Shown here: positions 25,712-34,974 of the stretch, in pieces
Position numbering within the stretch: the stretch's first letter is position 1
Layout: the number at the start of each line of letters is the position of its first letter
Origin: Neurospora tetraspora
Taxonomy: Eukaryota > Ascomycota > Sordariomycetes > Sordariales > Sordariaceae
Direction: 5' to 3'
DNA length: 64,000 bases
Assembly (NCBI RefSeq): GCF_033439725.1
Contig: NW_026944383.1
Coordinates: 7,564,001 to 7,628,000, forward strand
Position numbers and translations under genes: made by a program
Notes under the pieces: model-generated
The model's input: the letters and a program-made list of their open reading frames with translations, nothing else
What the model was told of the DNA's origin: nothing
The model's database searches: none

Positions 25712-26836
25712 TTACCTGTCACGGCCGTAGGTGGCAGGAGGCGTAGGCTTGTTGTCAAGAACAGCCTCAATCTCCTCCATGATTTCAGGAGTGAGCTTGT
25801 CGATAAGGGGCAGAGCCTTGAGGTTATCCTCAATCTGCTCGACCTTGGTAGCACCGAGAATGACAGTGCTGACGTTGGGGTTCTTGGCAGCCCAGGCAAG
25901 AGAAAGGTGAGTGACGGTGGCACCGAGGCGCTCGGCGATCTTGGTCAACTTGCGGACCTTCTCGATCTTGGCCTGACCCTCCTCACTCTGCAGTTGCTTA
26001 ATGGTGTTCTCGAAGAAGGCCTTGTTGGTGGCGAAGCGAGAGTCCTCGGGAATGCCGTCGTTGTACTTGCCGGTGAGCAAGCCGCTGGCGAGAGGAGACC
26101 AGATGGTGGTGCCGTAGCCGTGGTCCTTGTAGAGGGGAGCGTACTCGACCTCGAAGCGCTCGCGGTGGAAGGCGTTGTACTGGGGCTGCTCGACGACGGG
26201 GGCAATCAGGTTGTGCTTCTCGGCGAGGTGGATGGCCTCCTTGATCTGGACGGCGCTCCACTCAGAGGTACCCCAGTAGTAGGCGAGGTTGAGGTTGCGG
26301 ATGACCTGGGTGAAGCCCTCGACGATCTCGAGCATGGGGGTGGCGGCGTCGGGACGGTGGGCGAAGACGACATCAACGTAAGGGGTCTGGAGACGTTGGA
26401 TGGAGGCCTTGAGACCCTCGACGACGTGCTTGCGGCTGAGACCGCGGGTGTTGGGCTCCTTGCGGCCGGTACCGAAGAAGACCTTGGTGGTCAAGACGTA
26501 CTCGTCACGGGGCCAGCCGAGCTCCTTGAGGGCCTGACCCATCTCGACCTCGGAAGCGCCGTTGGCATAGATCTCGGCGGTGTCAAAGGTTTGCTGTTGA
26601 AGACGCGGTTAGTTCTGGGTTTCTGGTAGGCTGGACAAAGGAGAAAGACATACAATGCCATGGTCCCAGGCAGTCTGGAGGCACTTCTTGACAACCTCGC
26701 CCTTCTGGGTACCACCGTAGGTGAGCCAGCCACCGAGGGAGAAGAGGGAAACTTGGAGACCGGTGTTACCCAGGTAACGGAACTTCATGTCCTTGGGCTC
26801 ATAGGCCGTGGGAACGACGGGAGCATCGGAAGCCAT
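25712..26836 (-). CDS. Aldo/keto reductase (voltage-gated potassium channel beta-subunit type), 354 aa
   Basis: Exons on the minus strand are 26836-26654 and 26593-25712, with a 60-nt intron (GTATGT, ACTAAC, CAG). The protein is a complete AKR TIM barrel. The catalytic tetrad is visible: D65 and Y70 in [11 protein letters not shown]98 in TTKVFF, and H139 in FAHRPD. The sequence [12 protein letters not shown] and the late [17 protein letters not shown] are typical of the Kv-beta/AKR6 group, which binds NADPH and reduces aldehydes and ketones. Codon use is strongly biased to C-ending codons, suggesting high expression. An in-frame upstream ATG at 26980 would add 48 residues that look like a mitochondrial presequence. 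The start at 26836 matches the family start, so I give it as the main one. Confidence 0.93.
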
Positions 26837-27201
26837 TGTGTTTGTTTGTCTGGATGGTGTTGTGGAATATAGACGAGATGGACACGAAGAGAGGGATGAC
26901 AGCGGGAGGAAGCTGGCTTTTAAACGGACCACAGGCAGGAAAGATCTGGAGAATGGGATGAGGAGGGGCTTGGGCGGCATTCTCTTTCAAACCCCAATAT
27001 TTAGTGGAGATCCGGAGCTATCACTAATCCCAACAACCGGACGGGAGCTCCTTTTCTAGTGTAGGCGGCAGCCCACCATTCCGTCCATGGTGATGGTCGG
27101 GGCGGGGACCTCTTTTGGTACCTATCGACCGGTGGAGCTGGGAAGTTGCAACAGCGATTGCGATGGTGACGACATGCATTTGTCAACCTCTCCTTTTTCT
27201 T

Positions 27202-27239
27202 AAGGAGTTAAGCATTGTGTCAAGGAGTTAAGCATTGTG
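27202..27239. repeat. Short tandem duplication, 20-bp period
   Basis: An 18-bp sequence (AAGGAGTTAAGCATTGTG) occurs at 27202-27219 and 27222-27239 with a 2-bp spacer. Confidence 0.85.
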
Positions 27240-27512
27240 GCGGAAATAACTGGCACCGCGATTGTTTTCGGGAACTCTTTTTTGTTGCCGGTCTGCCGCA
27301 GTGAAAACGAGAACACCTTGACGGCCAATGGCTGCGGGGGGCGGGGTAGCTGGAGGTCAATTGCTCGATGACGCCGGCGGGGCAATCGATGCCGAATGCG
27401 ACTGTCTCGGACCGTCTCCAAATTGTTTTAGTAAGCAGCTCCATGACGCAAGGAATGCTGTGGAAACCCACGTTTTCGGGAGCCGTGGAGACCCGCGAGC
27501 ACTTCAACCGGT

Positions 27513-27603
27513 CTCGTTCCTGACAAAATTGTTGAGACCTTTGGCCGCATTCTTGGCGGGCGATCAGGGCCAACTGGGTCTCATCAATTTTGTCAGGGAC
27601 GAG
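27513..27603. repeat. Inverted repeat, 27-bp arms, 37-bp loop
   Basis: Arms 27513-27539 and 27577-27603 are reverse complements at 25 of 27 positions. The pairing extends outward through CCGG with one bulged base. The core is CTGACAAAATTG. A transcript would fold into a stable hairpin. It could be a remnant of a small inverted-repeat element or a hairpin RNA. No coding frame depends on it. Confidence 0.8.
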
Positions 27604-29451
27604 CCGGCCCGCCTAAAAAGATTGACCCAGTGCTCTTGTACCTAGCAAGCCGTGTGGATTGGCATGATGTCCACTGACCCAAGGAGTCGGGTCTCGTTCC
27701 TGGACGCAAAGATGGATATCGATCTCCAGAAGTGGCAAGTAAATAACGGGATGGTGTTGAAAATTTGGAATGGGCGTCCCCGGCATCACCTGGACTTTAT
27801 GGGGCTCCCGCTCCCCCGGAACGATGCCAAGCTTGGGGTTCTAGCATCCGAGATACTCGGCCCCACAGACATTCCGGGGACCGGGACACACGGACTCCTC
27901 TTGCAGATAGCGGGATAATTTCCCGTCGACTTCCAGACATCACTACCGGTTGATCTGTGATCCTTTCATCACTGAAGGGTAGAGTTAGATGGCGTGGATT
28001 GCTTAAGAAAGTTATGGTGCCTCGACCAGACGCCGATTCCCATACAACCCTGGTGAGTGCAAGATCCACCGCAAACCGGACCCTGAAAAGGAAAATGAAG
28101 TTGAAGAACTCTAGCGTCAAGCTGCCTTGGAGAGCTCTTTGATTATATGGACTAGTGTACACTATAGGGCTCAATGGCGCGGCAGTGTGACGATCCGGCA
28201 AGCTTGCCGATTCACGTAGGGCAGGGAAGTGTTCCTACCCGTTACGGGAGAGACTTTCCAGCATGTTTCCATTAGAACAGGCGTTTAATCTCTACACGGG
28301 TTCATGGAAATAATCGTTCTCAACGACAACGCTTCATGTTGACATTCTTCACTTGCTCTGGTCAAACTGTCCAACCCGCCTTCTGGCTGCCCGCCTGCCA
28401 GACCTGTACCCATCAACACCAACCTTTCATCCCATCTCATCCCACCCAGCCGCCAGCCCGCACCTTCCCAGACCAGACCCCTAAGGGCCATATAATTGCC
28501 CTGGTCGGTAGCTGTAATCACCAACAACCGCTTGGCCGAATGGCGCAACGGTCTACCGTCCTAACACCTCAAACCCGAAAATTCCTGTCCGGTTGGGAAA
28601 CGAAGATGTACATTCAAGTAACCGATAGCGTGTTCCACATCGTAAGCCCCGTCCACAATTTAGGATCTGCAGGTGTGAGCAGCGACAGAAGAAGGTAATA
28701 CAAGTGCAAAGTCACAAAGAAAATTGGTTAGGGTGTTTCGACGGTTCACCGATGTGCGCTGTTCGGCTGAGCGGTTGTTGGTTTTTTTTGTACCTTTCTG
28801 TACCTTTTGTACCTCCTTCGGAGGGTGAGGGTAGAGGAGGGTTATGTCTCGCGAGGTGGTGCGTTCGACTCCTGTCCCTCATCACATTTTTTGACCACTT
28901 TTTCTTCCCAAGTTCTCAACGACTGCCCAAAGCCCTCACCGTCTCCTCCGCCTTCTTCGCTCTCCCACCCCTTCCCTCCCTCCTTTGCAGCCTCGTACGC
29001 CCTCCTATACACCCCAACCGCCTCCCTGAACAACGGTCTCCGATCCCTCCACCCCGTTACCCTCCTCAGCTTCTCATCACCCGTCCACTGCGGGAAATCC
29101 ACCACTAGCTCCAACGGCCAGGGGTTCTCCCCCTCTTGCAAGTCCTCCGGCTTCACGTACCTCACTCTTTCAAAATCCACCCCATACTCCTCGCACAAAG
29201 CCTTCACAATGCCATCAACCGTCTCCTCCGTCCCTCTCGAAGAGACGTTGAATACCTCCCCCCCCCCCTCCACCTTGTTCACCACCTCCCCTTCTCCCCT
29301 CATATGCTCCTCGGCATCCCTCCTCCCGCGAAAGAAACACTCCGCCAGGGCCACATACCCCTCCGCACAATCATCAACATGCACCCCCTGACAAATCTCC
29401 CTCCCTTCGCCGCTTCTACTCGGCACAACCACCTGTTGTTTTCCTTGACCA

Positions 29452-29495
29452 CCACCGCCGCCGCCGCCGCCGCCGCCCCCAGCAGGAGAAGTAGT

Positions 29496-29538
<43 letters not shown>
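29452..29538 (-). repeat. Adjacent GCC and GCA triplet runs coding polyglycine and polyalanine
   Basis: On the plus strand a run of CCG/GCC triplets (about 29452-29477) is followed by 14 GCA triplets (29497-29538). In the epimerase frame they give Gly and Ala homopolymers inserted between the GSYFGEWFDVF block and the next conserved block. Related proteins normally have only a short loop there. Confidence 0.85.
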
Positions 29539-29541
<3 letters not shown>

Positions 29542-29844
29542 AAAACATCAAACCACTCCCCGAAATAACTCCCCGATCGACCGTAGAGGTTGATAGGCCT
29601 CACTAGCACCGTCGCGTACAAACCGCCGAGACGATCAAAGATTTGCGAAGCAAGTTCGGTGCGAGGACGAAGGATGGAGGGTGGGTTGAGCGGAGTAGTT
29701 TCTTCAGTGTGCGGAGTCGGGGCCGGGGCCGGGCGCAAGCTGGTGCCCTCCTCCGGCAACAGGTGTGTCAGGTCAGCGCCGTACGTAGTCTTTACACCCC
29801 GACGTAAAGACCAAGAGAGGAGGCTTTAATTTTATTCCTTTCTC

Positions 29845-29878
29845 TCCATCTCCATCTCCATCTCCATCTCCATCTCCA
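29845..29878 (-). repeat. Hexamer repeat (TCCATC)n coding a DG run
   Basis: Five to six copies of a six-base unit on the plus strand encode alternating Asp-Gly on the minus strand within the epimerase-like gene. Confidence 0.85.
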
Positions 29879-30228
29879 GCCTTAGACTCAGAAGCGACTA
29901 TACGCCGCAACAAAGCCACGACGTTGTGATAGTGCGCCGCATAATCAGGCCAAAAACTCTCCGTTGTGGAAATGACCACGTCAACACGACGGGGTGGTAA
30001 TAACTGCGCCAGGATAAATTCAGATTCATGGGCAGCAGCAACGTCGTCGATGGCGCCGATGATTGGGGGTGATTTCCTCTGCTGCTGGTGGAGCGGATGA
30101 GGCCGTAGACGAGCCAGTCGCCGCCGGCGGCGCGGACGAAGGCGCGAGCTACGGCGTTGCCTATGTAGCCGTTTGCGCCTGTTATGAGGACTGTCTTGGG
30201 GGAATGGGTGGGAGTTGGTGAGGTCATG

Positions 30229-31093
30229 GCTTGAACTGAAGGAGAATTGGTGAGATAAAACGGGTGTGATAAGCGGTGGGATGGTATTTGAATGCTTTGA
30301 GAACTGTATCCAGACCTTACGGTTGTGGGATGTGGTTGTTTATGATTACTCGGCATCCGTACTGCGGGGTTGGACACCGGACTTTGAGAGTTGCTCCGGC
30401 GGTTTCTTCGATCGTCAATCGTGTCTCCGGGTTGTTAATCAGCGCTTGGACGTTGCTCGGCTGAGATTTTGGAAACGGGATTTGAGGATGAATGTTGCCT
30501 CCCGTTGGGAGGACATTCAGCTCTCTTCTCCGATCGATTTGTAAGTGGTGGGCAGCATCGAATGTGATTCACGGCGAACAATGGCATGTGCGAGGTGGTC
30601 AAGAGATACTTATCATGATTAGCTATCATCATTATGGCTACAAACTAAAGACAGAAAAAAAATCCGGAATGGTCGTTCAGCAAAGAAAACCGAGTTACGG
30701 GACGTATCAACTTACCAGTGGTTTCTTACCCAGGTGGTGTTACACCTGAACCTAGAATATCGTGAGCAGACATCAACTCAAAGAAGGATGGGATACTTAA
30801 CCGAGAAATATTGTATCCGACCGTAGACAAGATGGGAACGGTCGGATGGGTATCATCACTGCTCGGCGTTAGTCGTTTACTCGTGCAAACAAAACACCAA
30901 AACAAGGGTCATGAGAACTTTACCAGCGCCAGCCACCAAGGTCCGACGCCACGCTCGTGCTGAAAAAAAGGGATTTACCATGAAAAACGAAGAGCAGATA
31001 TGTACAGTCACAGGACATATGTAAAGGGGTATCGGTAGTAGGCCCATCCACCATGCCCTCAGGCTCCAAAACGCCAAAACGCCTCGCCATGTG
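30229..31093. other. Intergenic gap upstream of the epimerase-like gene
   Basis: No convincing gene. Both neighbours are on the minus strand, so it holds the promoter of the epimerase and the 3' UTR of the 392-aa gene. Confidence 0.5.
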
Positions 31094-32272
31094 CTAGCTA
31101 TCAATTCTCTTCCGTCCCATGAGCCTCGTCCTATCCGATGACGGTTTGTGGATGCGACTGGAACTACTTGGCTGTGTCTTCCTCCCCTGACTCCTTCCTC
31201 TTTGCAAGGGATTGAACATCCTCTCTCTAAGCCTATCCATGTATCCTGTTTCCTTCCAACGGCGAGCTGCGTCGTCCGCCACCTGGGTATGGTGAGTCGG
31301 CAGCTCCGGCTTCCTAGGATCACGTTGCTGCATGCTACTCCGGACTTCTTGACCAGAGAGAGGACGCGCAGATGATGGTGAAAGACTCCGGTGTCGTCGA
31401 CAGGGCAGCGATGGCTTCGTCTGCTCGAAGAAAGCTGCGGCATGATGCTCGGGCTTCGGGGTGGGTGTTTCTGATTCGGAAGTGATCGAGAGGTCCTTGG
31501 GATGATCCGAGGTTTCCTTTCCTGATGCCACTTCGGGAGTGACGTCCTCCTCCTCAGGAGCAGGTGTGGTAACCTCCGACACGTCGTAGAGTGTGGAGGC
31601 TGACGATTCCAAATGGCCGGATTCGGATTCAGAGTATGAGAGGGTACGGGCTGGGGTAAGGGCGAAGTCGGACTGGAAACCATCCACATGGGAATCCACG
31701 GACGAGTTCGAGCACATGGTCATGGAGCGCGGAGACGGCGGCAGGTGGTCCTTAACGATGGACTCCTCATCCGCAATCTCAAGCGGCTCCTCCGTCATCA
31801 TGATCGGATCGTAGTACTCATCGTCGAAAAGGGAGGGGCACGAATCGGCACTGCTGGAGGTGACGGAGCCCGAATCGGCGGACTTGTGCCAGGGATGTTG
31901 CTCGGGAAGGTATGATGCAAAGTATCGAACAAGCGAATCAAGCGACCTTGTTCGGAAGAGCTGGACAGCGTGCTGCCACTGATCGGTCCCAATCAGGGAA
32001 GGGTTTCCAATGATCTCGAATGCTGCAGATTCAAGGGACTCGTTCAGTTCGCGAACTCGGAGTTGCTTCCGCTCGGCAAGGAGCTGATGTAACTCATCGG
32101 TGGTGGTGGCTCTGTTGGCGAGTTCGTAGACATCATGATGGAAAGCCTCGGGGTCGAGAATGGCGAGGCTAAAGGTGTTGTACTGATCGTGGAGCTTTGT
32201 TTCGAGGTCCTCCCTCTGTAAGCCAAACTTCCAGTAAGGCCATGTCCATCCTGGTCCGGTCGGATCGTCCAT
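31094..32272 (-). CDS. Uncharacterised fungal protein, 392 aa
   Basis: This is a single-exon gene with ATG at 32272-32270 and a stop at 31094. I do not recognise a named domain. The first 130 residues look folded and helical, beginning with an aromatic GPGWTWPYWKFG motif, followed by repeated Glu/Arg/Leu-rich helices (ELHQLLAERKQLRVRELNE) and a GNPSLIGTDQWQHAVQLF segment. Residues 150-390 are Ser/Pro/Glu-rich and likely disordered, ending in a strongly basic tail with several RRH, RGRS and GRK stretches. No signal peptide or membrane segment is seen. The ordered head with a long disordered, phosphorylatable tail suggests an adaptor or regulator, but this is only inference. Confidence 0.8.
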   Translation of the reverse strand: MDDPTGPGWTWPYWKFGLQREDLETKLHDQYNTFSLAILDPEAFHHDVYELANRATTTDELHQLLAERKQLRVRELNESLESAAFEIIGNPSLIGTDQWQHAVQLFRTRSLDSLVRYFASYLPEQHPWHKSADSGSVTSSSADSCPSLFDDEYYDPIMMTEEPLEIADEESIVKDHLPPSPRSMTMCSNSSVDSHVDGFQSDFALTPARTLSYSESESGHLESSASTLYDVSEVTTPAPEEEDVTPEVASGKETSDHPKDLSITSESETPTPKPEHHAAAFFEQTKPSLPCRRHRSLSPSSARPLSGQEVRSSMQQRDPRKPELPTHHTQVADDAARRWKETGYMDRLRERMFNPLQRGRSQGRKTQPSSSSRIHKPSSDRTRLMGRKRIDS

Positions 32273-34974
32273 CTGGGGAGAAGTGCTGTATCAGGGGGTG
32301 GGTTCGGTGTGTCGGTCGAGGTTGAGTAGGGGTCAAAAGGCGAACAAAAAGAGAAGATTTAGTGGGTATCGTTAATTAGTTAGGCCGTAGGCAGGCAGAG
32401 CTGGAAGGTTTTGCGTCGTTTAGTAGTTGGGTGGGGGACAAAGATGAAGCCAAAGTCGAGTGACGAGTAAGGTGACGGGATGTTCAAAATCAAGACTCGT
32501 GGGCCTTGCACTGGTGCAGAAAGCCATCTAGTAACCGACAAAATGCCACATCGTGGATGATATCTATTGTTTTATTTTTGGTGTTTTGGTTGAAGGGTAG
32601 GGGGTCGATGCCGACTGGAGTCTCGATCGTTCTCAATTGCAGGTGAGCTTGAGGTTGAGGGTGAGGTGACGGCGGCGGAGATGGGGAGATGAAGGCGTTA
32701 AGCGGAAGGAGGAGGGTTGACGGAGTGAGTGTTGTGCGGGCTGGACGAGCGAACGGGGATGCGCTGGGTGTTGGGAAGACCAGAGTGCTGCGACGCCGCA
32801 GACAGGGCATCGACGGTGTCTTTCCGCGCCAGATGGTCTGGGTGCTTGGCAGAGGTGTTGCCCAATGGGATGGGTCGCTGAGGTGGGCTCGGCAAGAAAG
32901 GGCATGAAAGCGGGACACGAGGAGCTGCGCCTGCGGCCGGAGTGTTACACTCACCTAAAACCCAGCCAATCGAAGCGGCAGCCACTCACACTGATTGCTA
33001 CACAACAACCTCTTCCGGTCTAGCTTTTCATTCTTACATGCGCACCCGTACGGCACAATCTTTCACATTTTTCGTCATCCCTCACTTCGCGCTGTGTCCT
33101 CCTCCAGTCGTCTCTCTCGCTGGTGTCTTTGGGTGGTGGTGCCCGGATGAAATGCACGATTGCGGTCAAAACATTGCACTTTTGACCTGGCACCCTCCCA
33201 TTCCTTCCAGGTCGCCGGTGTGTACACAGGGTGACTGAGCTGTTCTTTCAAGCACACTCATCGCCCCGAAAGATCATGAATCATGGTGACTTTGTTGACG
33301 GCGACACCTTTCGAGTGTGAAGTCGAGGCTTTGACACTGCTCGCTCAAACGACTCATGACAAACTCATGACAATGGCGGCCATTCGCGGGTAAAAACAGC
33401 ATAAAAATTGCAAACGCCGTCCAGCCGCTCTTGCTTGAAACAGCAATCGCAACAACGACCTTTTCGGAAGCCCACCTCCCTTCCTTCCTCACCCCATCAG
33501 TCAGCCCAGCGCCAACAGAAGAAGGCGCACCCAGCCGCAAACTTGTGCCATCCTTCAGTTTGGGGAAAAGCCGGGCAGGCAGTAGATATGCAGTTGGGCT
33601 CACTTTCTCGACCAACAAGAGCCTTGAGGTGTGGCAATACAAAGGATCGAGGGCGCTGACATCAGAAACGAGTGCGACTTGGAAAACAAGTGTCGAGATC
33701 CGAGTCTGACAACCTCCGACTCCCACCCAGCACCCAGTCCAAAGTCCTCACCACCAGGCTCGTCATCGGTGGGAACCTCTTCCCTTTTATGGTTCAACTA
33801 CGTTTGGTATGGCGGAAGCCTGATCTCTGAATCCATGAGCACACGGGTTGGCGCGCGTGCTTTCGGTGATAATGACTGAACCAGCTCAGTACCAGAATCT
33901 TCACCGCGGTGAGCCTCAGAAACACGAAACAGGGAAGCGACCAAGGGCCATCGGCGATAGACCAGATGGCATCAACTGACGATAGCAAGTGGCTGCCTTG
34001 ACAGCTGACGGGCCCTCACGTGGTGCTGCCTCGAGAACACGCTTCCCAATCAGGTGGACCACGGATGAACCAGTCAGACTCGATTGTTAACGCTGTTCTT
34101 GGCCATCGAGGGCAGGGAACATGGCGCCAATAAAGCCTCATGAGGCCTAACACCAGCATGGGATGGTCGCAGGCTGTCGTCCTTTACTTAGAAATATTAT
34201 ATCCTGCTTTCCTGGCCATCTTCTGTTGTGTTTGAGGTTCCGGCTGATGGCATTTTCGCAGTCCTTGAATCATCTGGTCGTCCGTCTCAAAGTCGAGATA
34301 GACGATGCGACAGGGCACTGTGAGGCACTGCACTAACATGGCAGCACCGCCCTCCACGGAAAGTTGTGCTAGCTAGGCACCAGCCTCAGCTCACTCACTA
34401 TCTCTGTTGGGGGTCATCTCTTCTTCGTCGCGTTTCGATTGATGACTCTCTCCCCCCCTCTCTTCCACTTCCTCTCTCTTCTCTCTCGCTCTGTTCTGAG
34501 CTTCTCTGACCCCTGGCGCACACATCTTGTCTGACGTTGCAAAAGAAAACGGCCCGGGACTCCCGTCTTCCATCTTGTTCGGCGAGGCTGAGACTATCCC
34601 ATCAGGAGGCTTGCTCTCCCACCTGCCCTCGTCTCGTCCGTTCATCTGACAACCTATTGATGGTCATTCTGCGACAATAGCAATCATGGCTCCTTGAACA
34701 CGACAATAACTTGTTTTTGTCTTTTGGAGCCCGCTGAGTTTGTCGCAGCAGGGCTCTCGCTTGGTTCGCATTTAGTCTGACCAACCCGCTTCTATTCTTC
34801 TTTTCAGCGGTAGTCTGCCGAATCACCTTTACTACAGCTGTCATTCGCTCTATCTGCGTCGTCTATATCACCGCCTACCATTCTCCCGTTGGTTTGACAG
34901 GCCGCTTTAACCATCGTTCAACAAACACAAACATTGCAATACCTTGTCCCTCGATCCGTGCACCGGTCCGCGGC
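32273..34974. other. Intergenic stretch between divergent genes, 2.7 kb
   Basis: It is a divergent promoter region between the 392-aa gene (-) and the kinase gene (+). Several 80-150 codon frames overlap on both strands at 32.5-33.9 kb with no shared motif, so I call none of them. The final 500 bp before the kinase are pyrimidine-rich. Confidence 0.5.

Larger units (their letters stand above)
26981..28841. other. Intergenic stretch between divergently placed genes
   Basis: No convincing gene. It contains a short tandem duplication at 27202-27239 and an imperfect inverted repeat at 27513-27603. A tRNA-like A-box stretch near 28535-28560 lacks the rest of a tRNA. Confidence 0.5.
28842..30228 (-). 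pseudogene. NAD-dependent epimerase/dehydratase-like gene with two apparent frame disruptions
   Basis: The minus strand starts at 30228 with a Rossmann motif (TVLITGANGYIGNAVARAF). It continues through GAIDDVA, VVISTTESFWPDYAAHYHNV, LLVFTSGCKDY, LNPPSILRPRTELA, ATVLVRPINLYGRSGSYFG, GVHVDDCAEGYVALAE, VFNVSSRGTEETVDGIVKAL and a C-terminal WRDRRPLF block. This is the full order of a fungal short-chain epimerase of about 340-360 aa. The conserved blocks lie in three frames: the frame changes once near 30080, within a CAG-rich stretch, and again near 29790, where TACG appears doubled. I found no intron that fits either point. Low-complexity expansions are also present: a DG run (29845-29878), polyglycine (about 29452-29477) and polyalanine (29497-29538). 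It is either a recently broken host gene or an assembly error at repeats. Confidence 0.7.

Noticed and set aside
25634-26629. 331-codon plus-strand frame opposite the aldo/keto reductase
   Set aside because: Leu/Gly/Val-rich mirror frame produced by biased codons of the real minus-strand gene.
28530-28600. tRNA-like stretch with an A-box (TGGCGCAACGG)
   Set aside because: No anticodon stem, T-arm or acceptor pairing can be drawn.
32405-32435. Similarity to the 3' part of fungal 5S rRNA (TTAGTAGTTGGGTGGG)
   Set aside because: The flanking sequence does not match 5S rRNA on either side.
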